Shown: piece by piece, positions 35,160-45,299 of the stretch
How the letters are laid out: the number at the start of each line of letters is the position of its first letter
How positions within the stretch are numbered: position 1 is the stretch's first letter
From: Burkholderia diffusa
GTDB taxonomy: Bacteria > Pseudomonadota > Gammaproteobacteria > Burkholderiales > Burkholderiaceae
Direction of reading: 5' to 3'
Assembly: GCF_001718315.1 (NCBI RefSeq)
Contig: NZ_CP013362.1
Coordinates: forward strand, 2,232,001 to 2,296,000
Length of the DNA stretch: 64,000 nt
The notes under the pieces: generated by a model
Database searches by the model: none
Seen by the model: only the letters and a program-made list of their open reading frames with translations
What the model was told of the DNA's origin: nothing
Translations under genes and position numbers: made by a program

Positions 35160-35957
35160 TCAGCGATGCGCGAGCGCGGTTTCGACGAGCGTCTGCAGCA
35201 GCGGCACGATCCGGGCGGCGCGCGCTTCGTCGTACGCATACGGGCGCGTCTCTTCCATGTAGGTAATCTGCGACAGCTCGAGCTGCACGGCTTCGACGCC
35301 GGTGGCGGGCACGCCGTAGTGACGCGTGATGTAGCCGCCCTTGAAACGCCCGTTCGCGACGGCCGTATAGCCGCCGTGCGCGATCACGCATTCAGCCAGC
35401 GCCTCGGCGAGGCCGGGCGCCGCGCTCGCGCCGCTCGACGTGCCGAAGTTGAAGTCCGGCAGGCGGCCTTCGAAGAAGCGCGGCACGTGCGAGCGGATCG
35501 AATGCGCTTCCCACACGAGCACGCGGCCGTGCTCGCGCTTCAGCCGCGCGATCTCGCCTTGCAGTGCGTCGTGATACGGGCGCCAGTAGCGGTCGCGGCG
35601 GCGCATGATCTCGTCGTTGCCGGGCAACGCGTTCGCCGGATACAGCGGCGCCTTGTCGAACGTGTCGACCGGCACGAGCCCGGTCGTGTCCTGCCCCGGG
35701 TACAGGTTCTCGTTGTCGGGCGGACGGTTCAGATCGACGACGTAACGCGCGTGCGACGGCACGAGGATCGACGCGCCGAGCGTCGCCGCGAAACCGTACA
35801 GCCGCTCCAGGTGCCAGTCGCAATCGTCGACGAAGCGCGCGTCGGGCGTCATCGTGGCCGCGATGTCGTCGGGAATGTGGGTGCCTGCGTGCGGAATCGA
35901 GATCAGCAGCGGCAGCGTGCCCTGCTTCAGCGTGAAAACAGCTGGTTGTTCAGTCAT
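35160..35957 (-). CDS. hutG: N-formylglutamate deformylase
   Basis: HutG (265 residues) hydrolyses N-formylglutamate to glutamate and formate, the last step of the five-step histidine route. Family landmarks are LLISIPHAGTHIPDDI near the N-terminus, VDLNRPPDNENLYPGQ, and VWEAHSIRSHVPRFF. It is the last gene of the hut series, 58 bp after hutF. With HutF it defines the formylglutamate branch rather than direct formimidoylglutamate hydrolysis. Confidence 0.94.
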   Translation of the reverse strand: MTEQPAVFTLKQGTLPLLISIPHAGTHIPDDIAATMTPDARFVDDCDWHLERLYGFAATLGASILVPSHARYVVDLNRPPDNENLYPGQDTTGLVPVDTFDKAPLYPANALPGNDEIMRRRDRYWRPYHDALQGEIARLKREHGRVLVWEAHSIRSHVPRFFEGRLPDFNFGTSSGASAAPGLAEALAECVIAHGGYTAVANGRFKGGYITRHYGVPATGVEAVQLELSQITYMEETRPYAYDEARAARIVPLLQTLVETALAHR

Positions 35958-36015
35958 GTCGCATCACCGTAAGAGTCTGCCGGCGCGCGCACGCGGCGCG
36001 CCGGGTGCCGCGCGT

Positions 36016-37392
36016 TCAGCGCAGCAGTTGCGCCAGTGCGGCGCGGTAGTCGGCATACGCGGCGGCTTCGTCGCGATGGCGGCGGCCGCTCACGACGCGT
36101 TCGCCGCCGGTGTAGACGTCGAGCACCGGCGTGTCGCCGTGCTCGGCGAACACCGCGCCCGACAGCCACGCCGTGCTGTCGTGTTCGGCAATCGCCGGAT
36201 GATCGGGATCGAGCACGAGCCAGTCGGCGCGGCAGCCTTCACGCAGCGCGCCGATGCGCCGACCGCTGGCCTGCGCGCCGCCCGCGAGCGACGCGTCGAA
36301 CAGCCGGTCGGCGACACGAGTCTGCGTGTCGCTCGCGAGCACGTTGCGCGCGCGATGCAGGAGCCGCTGCCCGTATTCGAGCAGGCGCAGTTCCGAGCGC
36401 CAGTCGACCGACGCATGGCTGTCCGAGCCGACGCCGATCACGCCGCCCTGCGCGAGATAGTCGACGGCCGGGAACACGCCGTCGCCGAGATTCGCCTCGG
36501 TGGTCAGGCACAGGCCGGCCACCGCCCGCCGCTTCGCGAGCGCGGCCGTTTCGGCCGCATCGACGTGCGTCGCGTGCACGAAGCACCAGCGCGCATCGAC
36601 GTCAAAGCGATCGAGCAACCATTGCACGGGACGCGCACCGTAAGCCCGCACGCAATCGTCGACCTCGGCAGTCTGTTCGGCGATATGGATATGCACGGGC
36701 GCGTCGTCGGGCAGGCCGTCGAGCAGCACGCGCAATCCGTTCTCGGACACCGCGCGCAGCGAGTGCGGCGCGACGCCGTAGCGCAAGCCGCCGTGCTCGG
36801 GCGCGACGCGGCGCATCGCGTCGAGCAGTTCGAGCAGGCCGTCCGGCGTGTTGATGAAGCGGCGCTGGTCGTCGCGCGGCGGCTTGTTGCCAAAGCCGGC
36901 GAACTGGTATGACACGGGCAGCATCGTGATGCCGATGCCCGCCGAGCGGGCCGCGTCGATCACGCGCGTGCCGAGTTCCGCGATCTGCGGATAGCGCGAG
37001 CCGTCCTGCGCATGATGCACGTAGTGGAATTCGCACACCGACGTGTAGCCGCACTTCAGCATCTCGACGTACAGCCACCGCGCGATCGCCGCGAGCGCGT
37101 CGGGCGTGATCTTCAGCGCGAAGCGGTACATCAGGTCGCGCCAGCTCCAGAAGCTGTCGGCAGGATTCGCGCGGTATTCGGTGAGCCCGGCCATCGCGCG
37201 CTGGAACGCGTGCGAATGCAGGTTCGGCATGCCGGGCAGCACGGGCCCCGCCGCGCGGGCGACGCCGGTCGGCGCGTCGGCGTCGGGCGTCACGTCGGTC
37301 AGCGTGCCGGCCGCGTCCCAGCGCAGCAGCACGTTGCGGCGCCAGCCATCGGGCAGCCGGGCATGGTCCGCGAACAGCGTCATTTCGGTCAT
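36016..37392 (-). CDS. hutF: Formimidoylglutamate deiminase
   Basis: HutF (458 residues) deaminates formimidoylglutamate to N-formylglutamate and ammonia. It is an amidohydrolase with the metal motif LHSHAFQRAM (about residues 58-67), later histidines in HIHIAEQ and FVHATHVDAAE, and the aspartate in GVGSDSHAS. The start MTEMTLF has a second ATG three codons in; both are possible. The gene lies 18 bp after hutI. Confidence 0.94.
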   Translation of the reverse strand: MTEMTLFADHARLPDGWRRNVLLRWDAAGTLTDVTPDADAPTGVARAAGPVLPGMPNLHSHAFQRAMAGLTEYRANPADSFWSWRDLMYRFALKITPDALAAIARWLYVEMLKCGYTSVCEFHYVHHAQDGSRYPQIAELGTRVIDAARSAGIGITMLPVSYQFAGFGNKPPRDDQRRFINTPDGLLELLDAMRRVAPEHGGLRYGVAPHSLRAVSENGLRVLLDGLPDDAPVHIHIAEQTAEVDDCVRAYGARPVQWLLDRFDVDARWCFVHATHVDAAETAALAKRRAVAGLCLTTEANLGDGVFPAVDYLAQGGVIGVGSDSHASVDWRSELRLLEYGQRLLHRARNVLASDTQTRVADRLFDASLAGGAQASGRRIGALREGCRADWLVLDPDHPAIAEHDSTAWLSGAVFAEHGDTPVLDVYTGGERVVSGRRHRDEAAAYADYRAALAQLLR

Positions 37393-37410
37393 CGTGAGTC
37401 TCGTCTGTTA

Positions 37411-38634
37411 CTAGCCGTTCATCCGGCGAAACACCGTCGTACCGCCCCGCACGACCTGCTCGCACAGCGGCCGGCCGATCCAGTAAGCGAGCTCCGACAG
37501 CGAGCCGACCGACCAGACCGCGAAATCGGCCTGGCGACCGATCTCGAGCGCGCCGTGACGATCCGCGCGGCCGAGTGCCGCGGCCGCATGGCGCGTCACG
37601 CCCTGCAGCACCTCGGGCACCGTCATGCGGAACAGCGTGCAGCCCATGTTCATCGTCAGCAGCAACGATTCGAGCGGCGACGTGCCTGGATTGTGATCGG
37701 TCGCGAGCGCGATCGGCACGCCGTGCTTGCGCAGCAGCTCGATCGGCGGCAATTGCGTTTCGCGAATGAAGTAATACGCGCCGGGCAGCAGCACGGCGAC
37801 CGTGCCGGCCGCCTTCATCGCCTCGATGCCGGCTTCGTCGAGAAATTCGAGGTGGTCGGCGGACAGCGCGCGATAACGTGCAGCAAGCGCGGTACCGCCG
37901 GCGTTCGACAATTGCTCCGCGTGCAGCTTCACCGGCAGGCCGCGCCGCGTCGCGGCTTCGAACACGCGCTCGGTCTGCGCGAGCGAGAAGCCGATGCGCT
38001 CGCAGAACACGTCGACCGCGTCGACGAGGCCTTCGTCGGCGAGTGCCGGCAGCATCCGTCCGCACACTTCATCGATGTATTCGTCCGCGCGGCCCGCGTA
38101 TTCCGGCGGCAGCGCGTGCGCGCCGAGGAACGTGGTGTAGACCGTGACCGGGAAGCGCTCGCCGAGCTGGCGCGCGACGCGCAGCATCTTGCGCTCGGTC
38201 GCGAGGTCGAGCCCGTAGCCCGACTTGATTTCGATCGCGCTCACGCCTTCGGCGAGCAGCGGCTGCAGGCGTGCGGCCGCCTGCACGAACAGCGCCGTCT
38301 CGTCTGCCGCGCGCGTCGCGCGCACCGTCGACACGATCCCGCCGCCCTGCCGCGCGATCTCCTCGTAACTGACGCCGGCGAGGCGCTGCGCGAACTCGTC
38401 GGCGCGCGTGCCGCCGTACACGAGGTGCGTATGGCAGTCGACAAGGCCCGGCGTCACCCACGCGCCGTGCAGGTCTTCCCGGTGCCAGTGCGCATAACCG
38501 TGCGGCAGCGCGGAAAACGCGCCGAGCCACACGATCGTGCCGGTTTCGTCGACGGCGATCGCCGCGTCGTCGATCGTTTCGTCGGGGTGGCCGTGCGGAC
38601 ACAGCCTCAGGTGATGCCAGACAATCGGTTTCAT
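37411..38634 (-). CDS. hutI: Imidazolonepropionase
   Basis: HutI (407 residues) opens the imidazolone ring of imidazolonepropionate to formimidoylglutamate. It is a metal-dependent amidohydrolase; the metal ligands are in [11 protein letters not shown], and KLHAEQLSN and [10 protein letters not shown] are typical. The gene follows hutD by 4 bp in the operon. The length is standard for the family. Confidence 0.96.
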   Translation of the reverse strand: MKPIVWHHLRLCPHGHPDETIDDAAIAVDETGTIVWLGAFSALPHGYAHWHREDLHGAWVTPGLVDCHTHLVYGGTRADEFAQRLAGVSYEEIARQGGGIVSTVRATRAADETALFVQAAARLQPLLAEGVSAIEIKSGYGLDLATERKMLRVARQLGERFPVTVYTTFLGAHALPPEYAGRADEYIDEVCGRMLPALADEGLVDAVDVFCERIGFSLAQTERVFEAATRRGLPVKLHAEQLSNAGGTALAARYRALSADHLEFLDEAGIEAMKAAGTVAVLLPGAYYFIRETQLPPIELLRKHGVPIALATDHNPGTSPLESLLLTMNMGCTLFRMTVPEVLQGVTRHAAAALGRADRHGALEIGRQADFAVWSVGSLSELAYWIGRPLCEQVVRGGTTVFRRMNG

Positions 38635-38638
38635 GCGT

Positions 38639-39277
38639 TCAGTCTCGTTCGCCGACGGCGAGCGACACGGCGAGCAGCGCGCCGCCTCCGCTCACGACGA
38701 CGTCAAACGCACGCTGCGGCCCGTCGAGCCGCAGCGTGTCCATTTCCTGCAGTGCATAGTGCGCGCCGTCGATCTCGATGCCGACGGCGCCCGTCGCACA
38801 GAACAGCAGCACGGTATCGGCGCGCTCGACACGGTGCGTGCCTTCGGGCCACACGTCGACCGTCCCGCGCGCGGCCGAACGGCGCGTCATCAGGTTGAAG
38901 TCGCGCGTCGCGCCGTCATGCAGCGTCGCGTCGATCGCCGTTTCGCCGGCGAAATCCGCACGGGCGAGCCGCGTATCGAGCACATGGCGCGCGCCGCCCG
39001 CCTCCACGAGCGTCATGCCCGCGCCGGACAGCAGCACGAGCGTGCGGTCGACGCCGTCGAAACGCGAGAACGGGCCGGGCGCGCCGACGTCCGCGACGCT
39101 CACGCGCCATGCGAACGCATCGAGCGCGCCGCCCGACGGCGCCGCGGCGGCAGCCCCTTCGGGGATGAATGCCGCGATTTCGCGTGTCACGCCACCGCCG
39201 TTCTTCCACGGCGACGCAACGAGATCCGAGGCGCGGATCATCGTTGCATGCACCGGCGCCTGGTCGAGCGCCGTCAT
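38639..39277 (-). CDS. hutD: HutD family protein
   Basis: HutD (212 residues) is a bicupin-fold protein found in hut operons of proteobacteria. It is not one of the pathway enzymes; in Pseudomonas it is proposed to limit hut expression. The N-terminal [12 protein letters not shown] is the most conserved part of the family. The start at 39277 is 2 bp after hutU, so translation is probably coupled. No enzymatic activity is established. Confidence 0.92.
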   Translation of the reverse strand: MTALDQAPVHATMIRASDLVASPWKNGGGVTREIAAFIPEGAAAAAPSGGALDAFAWRVSVADVGAPGPFSRFDGVDRTLVLLSGAGMTLVEAGGARHVLDTRLARADFAGETAIDATLHDGATRDFNLMTRRSAARGTVDVWPEGTHRVERADTVLLFCATGAVGIEIDGAHYALQEMDTLRLDGPQRAFDVVVSGGGALLAVSLAVGERD

Positions 39278-39279
39278 GC

Positions 39280-40968
39280 TCAGCGGCCGAGCATCGGCAG
39301 CTTCAGGCCGGCTTCGCGGGCCGTCTGCTGCGCGAGTTCGTAGCCGGCATCCGCATGGCGCATCACGCCCGTCGCCGGATCGTTCAGCAGCACGCGACCG
39401 AGACGCTCGTGCGCATCGGCGGTACCGTCGGCGACGATCACGACACCCGAGTGCTGCGAGAAGCCCATCCCGACGCCGCCACCGTGATGCAGCGACACCC
39501 ACGATGCGCCGCCTGCGGTGTTCAGCAGCGCGTTCAGCAGCGGCCAGTCGCTCACGGCGTCCGAGCCGTCCTTCATCGATTCCGTCTCGCGGTTCGGGCT
39601 TGCGACCGAACCGGTGTCGAGGTGGTCGCGGCCGATCACGATCGGGGCCTTCAGTTCGCCGTTCTTCACCATCTCGTTGAACGCCTGGCCAAGGCGATAG
39701 CGATCCTTCACGCCGACCCAGCAGATCCGTGCGGGCAAGCCCTGGAACGCGATGCGCTCGCGCGCCATGTCGAGCCAGTTGTGCAGGTGCGGATCGTCGG
39801 GGATCAGCTCCTTCACCTTCTGGTCGGTCTTGTAGATGTCTTCCGGATCGCCCGACAGCGCGACCCAGCGGAACGGGCCCTTGCCTTCGCAGAACAGCGG
39901 GCGGATATAGGCCGGCACGAAGCCCGGGAAGTCGAATGCGTTCTCGACGCCCATCTCCAGCGCCATCTGGCGGATGTTGTTGCCGTAATCGAGCGTGGCC
40001 GCGCCGCGTTCCTGCAGCGTGAGCATCGCGCGCACCTGGACGGCCATCGACTGCTTCGCGACCTTCACGATGCTTTGCGGGTCGACCTTCTGCGCTTCGC
40101 GCCATTGCGCGACGGTCCAGCCCTGCGGCAGGTAGCCGTTGATCGGGTCGTGCGCGCTCGTCTGGTCGGTCACGCAGTCCGGCGTGATGCCGCGCTGGAC
40201 GAGTTCCGCGAACACGTCGGCAGCGTTGCCGAGCAGGCCGACCGACACCGGCTTGCCGGTGCGCTTCGCTTCCTCGATCATGCCGAGCGCTTCGTCGAGC
40301 GTCGTCGCCTTCTTGTCGACGTAGCGCGTCTTCAGGCGGAAGTCGATGCGCGTCTCGTCGCATTCGACCGCGATCATCGAGAAGCCGGCCATCGTCGCCG
40401 CCAGCGGCTGCGCGCCGCCCATGCCGCCCAGGCCGCCGGTCAGGATCCAGCGGCCCGACGGGTCGCCGTTGAAGTGCTGGTTCGCAACCGAGAAGAACGT
40501 TTCATACGTGCCCTGCACGATGCCCTGGCTGCCGATGTAGATCCAGCTGCCGGCCGTCATCTGGCCATACATCATCAGGCCCTTGCGATCGAGCTCGTGG
40601 AAGTGATCCCAGGTCGCCCAGTGCGGCACCAGGTTCGAGTTCGCGAGCAGCACGCGCGGCGCATCCTTGTGCGTGCGGAACACACCGACCGGCTTGCCCG
40701 ACTGGATCAGCAGCGTTTCGTTCTCCTCGAGATCCTTCAGCGACGCGAGGATCTGGTCGTAGCATTCCCAGTTGCGCGCCGCGCGGCCGATGCCGCCGTA
40801 CACGACGAGCGCGTGCGGATGCTCGGCGACTTCCGGATCCAGGTTGTTCTGGATCATCCGGTAGGCGGCTTCGGCCAGCCAGGTCTTGCAGACCTTCTCG
40901 CTGCCGCGCGGCGCACGGATCGTGCGCGTCGGATCGAGACGAGGATCGATATGTTTCGGATGGTTCAT
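39280..40968 (-). CDS. hutU: Urocanate hydratase (urocanase)
   Basis: HutU (562 residues) adds water to urocanate, using tightly bound NAD+ as an electrophile. The Rossmann-like segment [15 protein letters not shown] and [15 protein letters not shown] with the conserved region [13 protein letters not shown] are present. Its length is standard. The ATG follows GGGAGC. It lies 39 bp after hutC in the operon. Confidence 0.97.
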   Translation of the reverse strand: MNHPKHIDPRLDPTRTIRAPRGSEKVCKTWLAEAAYRMIQNNLDPEVAEHPHALVVYGGIGRAARNWECYDQILASLKDLEENETLLIQSGKPVGVFRTHKDAPRVLLANSNLVPHWATWDHFHELDRKGLMMYGQMTAGSWIYIGSQGIVQGTYETFFSVANQHFNGDPSGRWILTGGLGGMGGAQPLAATMAGFSMIAVECDETRIDFRLKTRYVDKKATTLDEALGMIEEAKRTGKPVSVGLLGNAADVFAELVQRGITPDCVTDQTSAHDPINGYLPQGWTVAQWREAQKVDPQSIVKVAKQSMAVQVRAMLTLQERGAATLDYGNNIRQMALEMGVENAFDFPGFVPAYIRPLFCEGKGPFRWVALSGDPEDIYKTDQKVKELIPDDPHLHNWLDMARERIAFQGLPARICWVGVKDRYRLGQAFNEMVKNGELKAPIVIGRDHLDTGSVASPNRETESMKDGSDAVSDWPLLNALLNTAGGASWVSLHHGGGVGMGFSQHSGVVIVADGTADAHERLGRVLLNDPATGVMRHADAGYELAQQTAREAGLKLPMLGR

Positions 40969-41007
40969 GACGGCTGCTCCCGAAGGAAAGTGAATATCAA
41001 ATAGGAA

Positions 41008-41703
41008 TCAGAAATGCCCGGTGAAGCGATAACGGCTGCCGGGGTGCCACAAATTCGCCACCGAGGCGACGACGCCCTGCGACCAGGTGCGCCGATGTAA
41101 AACCAGACACGGCTCGACGTCGTCCATCCGCAGCTGCTCGCGCCGCTCGGGCGCCGGGGCCGCCGCTTCGATCCGGTACTCGACGCGCTGCAGCGGTGCC
41201 GCGCGCATCAGGTACAGGTTCGGCGTCGTGTTCGTGAAATCCTGCTCGGCATAATCCGGCGCGACCGCCGGATTCACCCACCGTTCTTCGAGCTGGACGG
41301 GTTCGTCGTTCTCGAAGTGCAACACCTGCGAATAAAACAGCTTCGCGCGCACGGCCATCTGCATTTCGTCGGCGAGCGCCTCGTCGGCGCGGATCGTCTC
41401 GAGGCCGAGCACGCTGGCGCGGTACGCATGCCCGCGCGCGTCGACCTCCTCCGAGATGCTGCGGATCGCGACGAGCGTCGACTCGTACTTCGGCCGCGCG
41501 ACGTAGGTGCCGGCGCCTTTCATGCGCGTGAGCACCTGCTCGGCCGTCAACTCGCGCAACGCGCGGTTGACGGTCATGCGCGCGACCTTGAACTCGCGGG
41601 CCAGTTCGTTCTCGGAGGGCACCTGGTCGCCCTCCGCCCACTCGCCGGCGTGAATGCGGCCCAGGATGAAATCCTTGATCTCCTGGTAGACCGGCGCGCT
41701 CAT
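41008..41703 (-). CDS. hutC: HutC, GntR-type repressor of histidine utilisation
   Basis: HutC (231 residues) is a GntR/HutC-family repressor that releases DNA on binding urocanate. The winged HTH has VPSENELAREFKVARMTVNR (about residues 27-46) and the C-terminal UTRA domain binds the inducer. The start at 41703 was chosen (MSAPVYQEIKDFIL) since the upstream extension is Arg-rich and not conserved. Its gene lies 4 bp after hutH, so it autoregulates within the operon. Confidence 0.94.
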   Translation of the reverse strand: MSAPVYQEIKDFILGRIHAGEWAEGDQVPSENELAREFKVARMTVNRALRELTAEQVLTRMKGAGTYVARPKYESTLVAIRSISEEVDARGHAYRASVLGLETIRADEALADEMQMAVRAKLFYSQVLHFENDEPVQLEERWVNPAVAPDYAEQDFTNTTPNLYLMRAAPLQRVEYRIEAAAPAPERREQLRMDDVEPCLVLHRRTWSQGVVASVANLWHPGSRYRFTGHF

Positions 41704-41707
41704 GGGC

Positions 41708-43231
41708 TTACTGTTCCGACGCGAACGAGAACGGCGCGACCTTCGCGAACGCACGCTCGCCGACGAGCTTCGCGATCACCGCGATGTCCGGGGCGAAGTA
41801 GTGGTCGAGTTCGTAGTGCGCGACCTTGCTGCGGATCGTTTCCATCACCGGCGCGAGCTTCGGGCTCGTGTGGTGCGGCGCGCGCAGGTCGACGCCCTGG
41901 GCGGCGGCCAGCAGTTCGATCGCGAGGATGTGCTTCGTGTTGTCGGCGATGTCGGCGAGCTTGCGCGCGGCGAACGTCGCCATCGACACGTGGTCTTCCT
42001 GGTTCGCCGAGGTCGGCAGCGAGTCGACCGACGCCGGGTGAGCAAGCGTCTTGTTTTCCGATGCGAGCGCGGCCGCCGTCACGTGCGCAATCATGAAGCC
42101 CGAATTCACGCCGCCGTCCTTCACGAGGAACGGGGGCAGGCCCGACAGCGTCGCGTCGATCAGCAGTGCGATGCGGCGCTCGGCCAGCGCGCCGATTTCC
42201 GATGCGGCGAGCGCGAGGTTGTCGGCCGCGAACGCGACGGGTTCCGCGTGGAAGTTGCCGCCCGACAGCACTTCGCCGGTATCCGGGAAGATCAGCGGGT
42301 TGTCCGACACCGCGTTCGCTTCGACCAGCAGCACGTCGGCCGCGTGGCGCATCTGGTCCAGGCACGCGCCCATCACCTGCGGCTGGCAGCGCAGGCTGTA
42401 CGGATCCTGCACCTTGTCGCAGTCGCGGTGCGACTGGTTGATCGGCGAACCTTCGAGCAGCTCGCGGTACGACGCGGCCGCATCGATCTGGCCCTGGTGG
42501 CCGCGCAGTTCATGGATGCGGGCATCGAACGGCTTCACCGAACCGGCTGCCGCATCGACGGACAGCGCGCCCGCGACGAGCGCGGTGCGGTACAGGTCTT
42601 CGATCGCGAACATGTTGTCGAGCGCCAGCGCCGTCGACGCTTGCGTGCCGTTCAGCAGCGCGAGGCCTTCCTTCGCCTGCAGCGTGAGCGGCGCGAGGCC
42701 CGCGACGCGCAGGCCGTCGAGCGCGCTGGCGCGCTCGCCGCGGATGAACACTTCACCGACGCCCAGCAGCACCGCCGACATGTGCGCGAGCGGCGCAAGG
42801 TCGCCCGATGCGCCGACCGAGCCCTTCACCGGGATCAGCGGCAGCACGTCGGCGTTGAACAGCGTGATCAGCGCGTCCATCACCTCGCGGCGGATGCCCG
42901 AGTGGCCGCGGCCGAGGCTCGACAGCTTCAGCGCCATCAGCAGGCGCACCGACGAGCGCGCCATCGGCTCGCCGACGCCGACTGCGTGCGACAGCACCAG
43001 GTTCTTCTGCAGCAGCTCCAGTTGGTCGTGCGGGATGTGCGTGCTGGCCAGGCGGCCGAAGCCCGTGTTGATGCCGTATGCCGGCTCGCCCTTCGCCGCG
43101 ATGTCGGCGACGGCCTTCGCGCCTGCGTCGATCTTTGCGAAGCTCGCCGGGTCGAGCTTGAGCTGCACGGATTCGCGAGCGATCTTGCGCAGTTGCGGGA
43201 GGGTCAGGTGGCCGGGGGTCAACGTAATCAT
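41708..43231 (-). CDS. hutH: Histidine ammonia-lyase
   Basis: HutH (507 residues) removes ammonia from histidine to give urocanate, which is also the inducer of the operon. The MIO cofactor-forming Ala-Ser-Gly is at residues 141-143 in [15 protein letters not shown]. Substrate-pocket motif [11 protein letters not shown] is at about 52-62. The start MITLTPGHL was chosen; the upstream extension runs through the operator. It is the first gene of the hut operon. Confidence 0.97.
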   Translation of the reverse strand: MITLTPGHLTLPQLRKIARESVQLKLDPASFAKIDAGAKAVADIAAKGEPAYGINTGFGRLASTHIPHDQLELLQKNLVLSHAVGVGEPMARSSVRLLMALKLSSLGRGHSGIRREVMDALITLFNADVLPLIPVKGSVGASGDLAPLAHMSAVLLGVGEVFIRGERASALDGLRVAGLAPLTLQAKEGLALLNGTQASTALALDNMFAIEDLYRTALVAGALSVDAAAGSVKPFDARIHELRGHQGQIDAAASYRELLEGSPINQSHRDCDKVQDPYSLRCQPQVMGACLDQMRHAADVLLVEANAVSDNPLIFPDTGEVLSGGNFHAEPVAFAADNLALAASEIGALAERRIALLIDATLSGLPPFLVKDGGVNSGFMIAHVTAAALASENKTLAHPASVDSLPTSANQEDHVSMATFAARKLADIADNTKHILAIELLAAAQGVDLRAPHHTSPKLAPVMETIRSKVAHYELDHYFAPDIAVIAKLVGERAFAKVAPFSFASEQ

Positions 43232-43242
43232 GTGAGCAATCC

Positions 43243-43252
43243 TGTCTAGACA
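43243..43252. promoter_or_regulatory. HutC-like operator 1
   Basis: TGTCTAGACA is a perfect palindrome 11 bases upstream of the hutH start codon, where a bound repressor would block initiation or ribosome access. HutC binding is inferred from position and from the second copy. Confidence 0.75.
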
Positions 43253-43286
43253 AGTTCGGGATGGATTGCAGTGTAGCCATCGCAAC

Positions 43287-43298
43287 TTGTCTAGACAA
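43287..43298. promoter_or_regulatory. HutC-like operator 2
   Basis: TTGTCTAGACAA is a 12-bp perfect palindrome containing the same core as operator 1, with centres 45 bp apart. It lies between hutH and the divergent binding-protein gene, so it could control both directions. Confidence 0.75.
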
Positions 43299-43455
43299 CC
43301 CCGTTTTTCACGATTTCGACTTGGGAGTTTCCCTGATGTCCGGCGTAGGCCGCGGGGCCGGCCCGACAGACCTCGTAGTTAACACATGTTGCAATTATTT
43401 TGTTTTTGGCAACATACGAATCAACACTTCCCACGATCCGTCACGGAGACCCGCC

Positions 43456-44376
43456 ATGACCATCCCGCACCGGTTGACCGCCCTCCTCGGCCGCAGCCTG
43501 CTCGTCGCCGCGTGCACGCTCGCGTGCGGCGCGTCGCTCGCCGCGGAACCGCTGTCCGGCACGCTCGAGAAAATCCGGCAAGGCGGCCTGATCTCGATCG
43601 GCCATCGCGAGACGTCGGTGCCGTTCTCCTACGTCGACGCGAACGGCAAGGTGATCGGCTTCTCGCAGGATCTGTGCGACCGCGTGATCGCCGCCGTGAA
43701 GGCGCGCACCGGCAAGCCGGACCTGCACGTGCGCTTCATCCCGGTTACGTCGCAAAACCGCATTCCGCTGGTGCAGAACGGCACGGTCGATCTCGAATGC
43801 GGGGTGACCACCAATCTCGCCGCGCGTCACGCGCAGGTCGCGTTCTCGACCACCTTCTTCGTCGCGACGACGCGCCTGCTCACGCGCACGAGCTCGGGCA
43901 TCCGCGACTTCCCCGATCTCGCCGGCAAGACGGTCGTGACGAACCAGGGCACGACGTCCGAACGCCTGCTGCGCAAGATGAACGAGGAGAAGAAGATGAA
44001 CATGCAGATCATCAGCGCGAAGGACTACGGCGAAGGACGCCTCACGCTCGAATCGGGCCGCGCGGCCGCCTACATGATGGACGACGTGCTGCTCGCCGGC
44101 GTGCGCCAGCTCGCGGCGAAGCCGGCCGACTGGACGATCGTCGGCACGCCGCAATCGTCGGAAGCGTACGGGTTCATGCTGCGCAAGGACGATCCGCAGT
44201 TCAAGGCGCTCGTCGACGGCGTGCTCGTGCAGTTGATGAAGAGCGGCGAGATCAACGCGCTGTACGACAAGTGGTTCATGAAGCCGGTGCCGCCGAAAGG
44301 GCTCGCGTTCGACTTCCCGATGAGCGACGTGATCAAGGCGCGCTACGCGGCGCCGAACGACGTGCCGCTCGAGTGA
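43456..44376 (+). CDS. Amino acid ABC transporter periplasmic binding protein (GltI-like)
   Basis: This 306-residue protein is a family 3 solute-binding protein. The signal peptide ends near SLAAEP, and GFSQDLCDRVIAAVK, DLECGVTTN and LYDKWFMKPVP are typical of glutamate/aspartate-type binding proteins. It is divergent from hutH, with the HutC-like sites between, so histidine or a derivative is a possible ligand. No permease or ATPase gene is adjacent, so it must work with a transporter encoded elsewhere. The ATG follows CGGAGAC. Confidence 0.88.
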   Translation: MTIPHRLTALLGRSLLVAACTLACGASLAAEPLSGTLEKIRQGGLISIGHRETSVPFSYVDANGKVIGFSQDLCDRVIAAVKARTGKPDLHVRFIPVTSQNRIPLVQNGTVDLECGVTTNLAARHAQVAFSTTFFVATTRLLTRTSSGIRDFPDLAGKTVVTNQGTTSERLLRKMNEEKKMNMQIISAKDYGEGRLTLESGRAAAYMMDDVLLAGVRQLAAKPADWTIVGTPQSSEAYGFMLRKDDPQFKALVDGVLVQLMKSGEINALYDKWFMKPVPPKGLAFDFPMSDVIKARYAAPNDVPLE

Positions 44377-44397
44377 GCGTCGCGCGGCGCAGCGGGT

Positions 44398-45150
44398 TCA
44401 GCGCGTCCACGCGACGCATGCGGCGTAGCCGGGCGCCGCGTCGAGCCAGCCCGCGTCGAACGCAGCCACGCCGGCCGCGGGCGCGGCCGGCTCGACGATC
44501 GTCGTCGCGGGCGTTTCGGCACCGCGCGGCGGCACGACCGCGAACGCGCGCAGCCCGCCGACGATGCCGGTGCCGAGCGCCTTCAGCAACGCCTCCTTCG
44601 CGGACCAGATGCGCATGAACGCATCGGCACGCGCGGCGAGCGGCAGGCTCTCGAGATACGCGGCCTCGGCGCTCGCGCATACTTCGCGCGTCAGCGCACG
44701 CCAGTCGGTGGATCGATTGCAGCTTTCGATATCGACGCCGACACGGCCTGCAGGCGTCCATGCGATCAGCGCGTGATCGCCCGCATGCGACACGTTGAAA
44801 TCGAGCGGTGCGCGATGCGCGGCGTCGAGCGACGGCCGCCCCGCTTCGTCGACGACGATCACGATGTCCTTCGGCGCCACGTCGAGCGCCGCGCCGAGCA
44901 CATCGCGCAGCGCGGCGCGCGTCGCGGCGCTGCGCACCGCATCCTCGTGCCGCAGGTAGCGCCCGGCACGCGCGCGCTCGGTGTCGCTCAGTGCCGCATA
45001 GGCGGGCGATGCGAGCGGCACGTGCCAGTCGAAATCGATGCGCGCGACGTGCACGCCGGCACGCGACGCGGCAGTCGGCACGTCGAGCGGATGCGTCTGC
45101 CACGCTCGGGACAGATCGGTGGAAATCGCGGAATCGGGCGGAATGGACAT
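44398..45150 (-). CDS. 4'-phosphopantetheinyl transferase (Sfp-type)
   Basis: This 250-residue enzyme transfers phosphopantetheine from CoA to a carrier-protein serine. The two magnesium/CoA motifs of the family are present: GVDIESC and WSAKEALLKALG. The length matches Sfp rather than AcpS. It probably activates polyketide, peptide synthetase or fatty acid carrier proteins encoded elsewhere, as none is in this window. The ATG at 45150 was chosen over TTG at 45156; neither has a clear ribosome site. Confidence 0.88.
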   Translation of the reverse strand: MSIPPDSAISTDLSRAWQTHPLDVPTAASRAGVHVARIDFDWHVPLASPAYAALSDTERARAGRYLRHEDAVRSAATRAALRDVLGAALDVAPKDIVIVVDEAGRPSLDAAHRAPLDFNVSHAGDHALIAWTPAGRVGVDIESCNRSTDWRALTREVCASAEAAYLESLPLAARADAFMRIWSAKEALLKALGTGIVGGLRAFAVVPPRGAETPATTIVEPAAPAAGVAAFDAGWLDAAPGYAACVAWTR

Positions 45151-45225
45151 CGGCAAGGGACAGCCAGTCGAATGAAACGTCCGATGTTAATCGATCGCGC
45201 GGCGCGGAGACCGACACGGGGCGCG

Positions 45226-45273
45226 GCGTCGATTCGTCGGCAGCGGCAACCGGCGCGGCCGACGAATCGACGC
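45226..45273. repeat. 16-bp perfect inverted repeat
   Basis: GCGTCGATTCGTCGGC (45226-45241) and its exact complement (45258-45273) flank a 16-base GC-rich loop. It lies between the stop of the alpha/beta hydrolase gene and the start of the transferase gene, both minus strand. No T-tract follows, so it may be a Rho-dependent or RNA-stabilising hairpin rather than a simple terminator. Confidence 0.7.
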
Positions 45274-45299
45274 GATGGCCCGGCGGCGCGCGGGCGCGC

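Noticed and set aside
41702-43249. 515-codon plus-strand frame
   Set aside because: It mirrors hutH exactly and has the Arg/Val/Asp-rich composition of an antisense frame.
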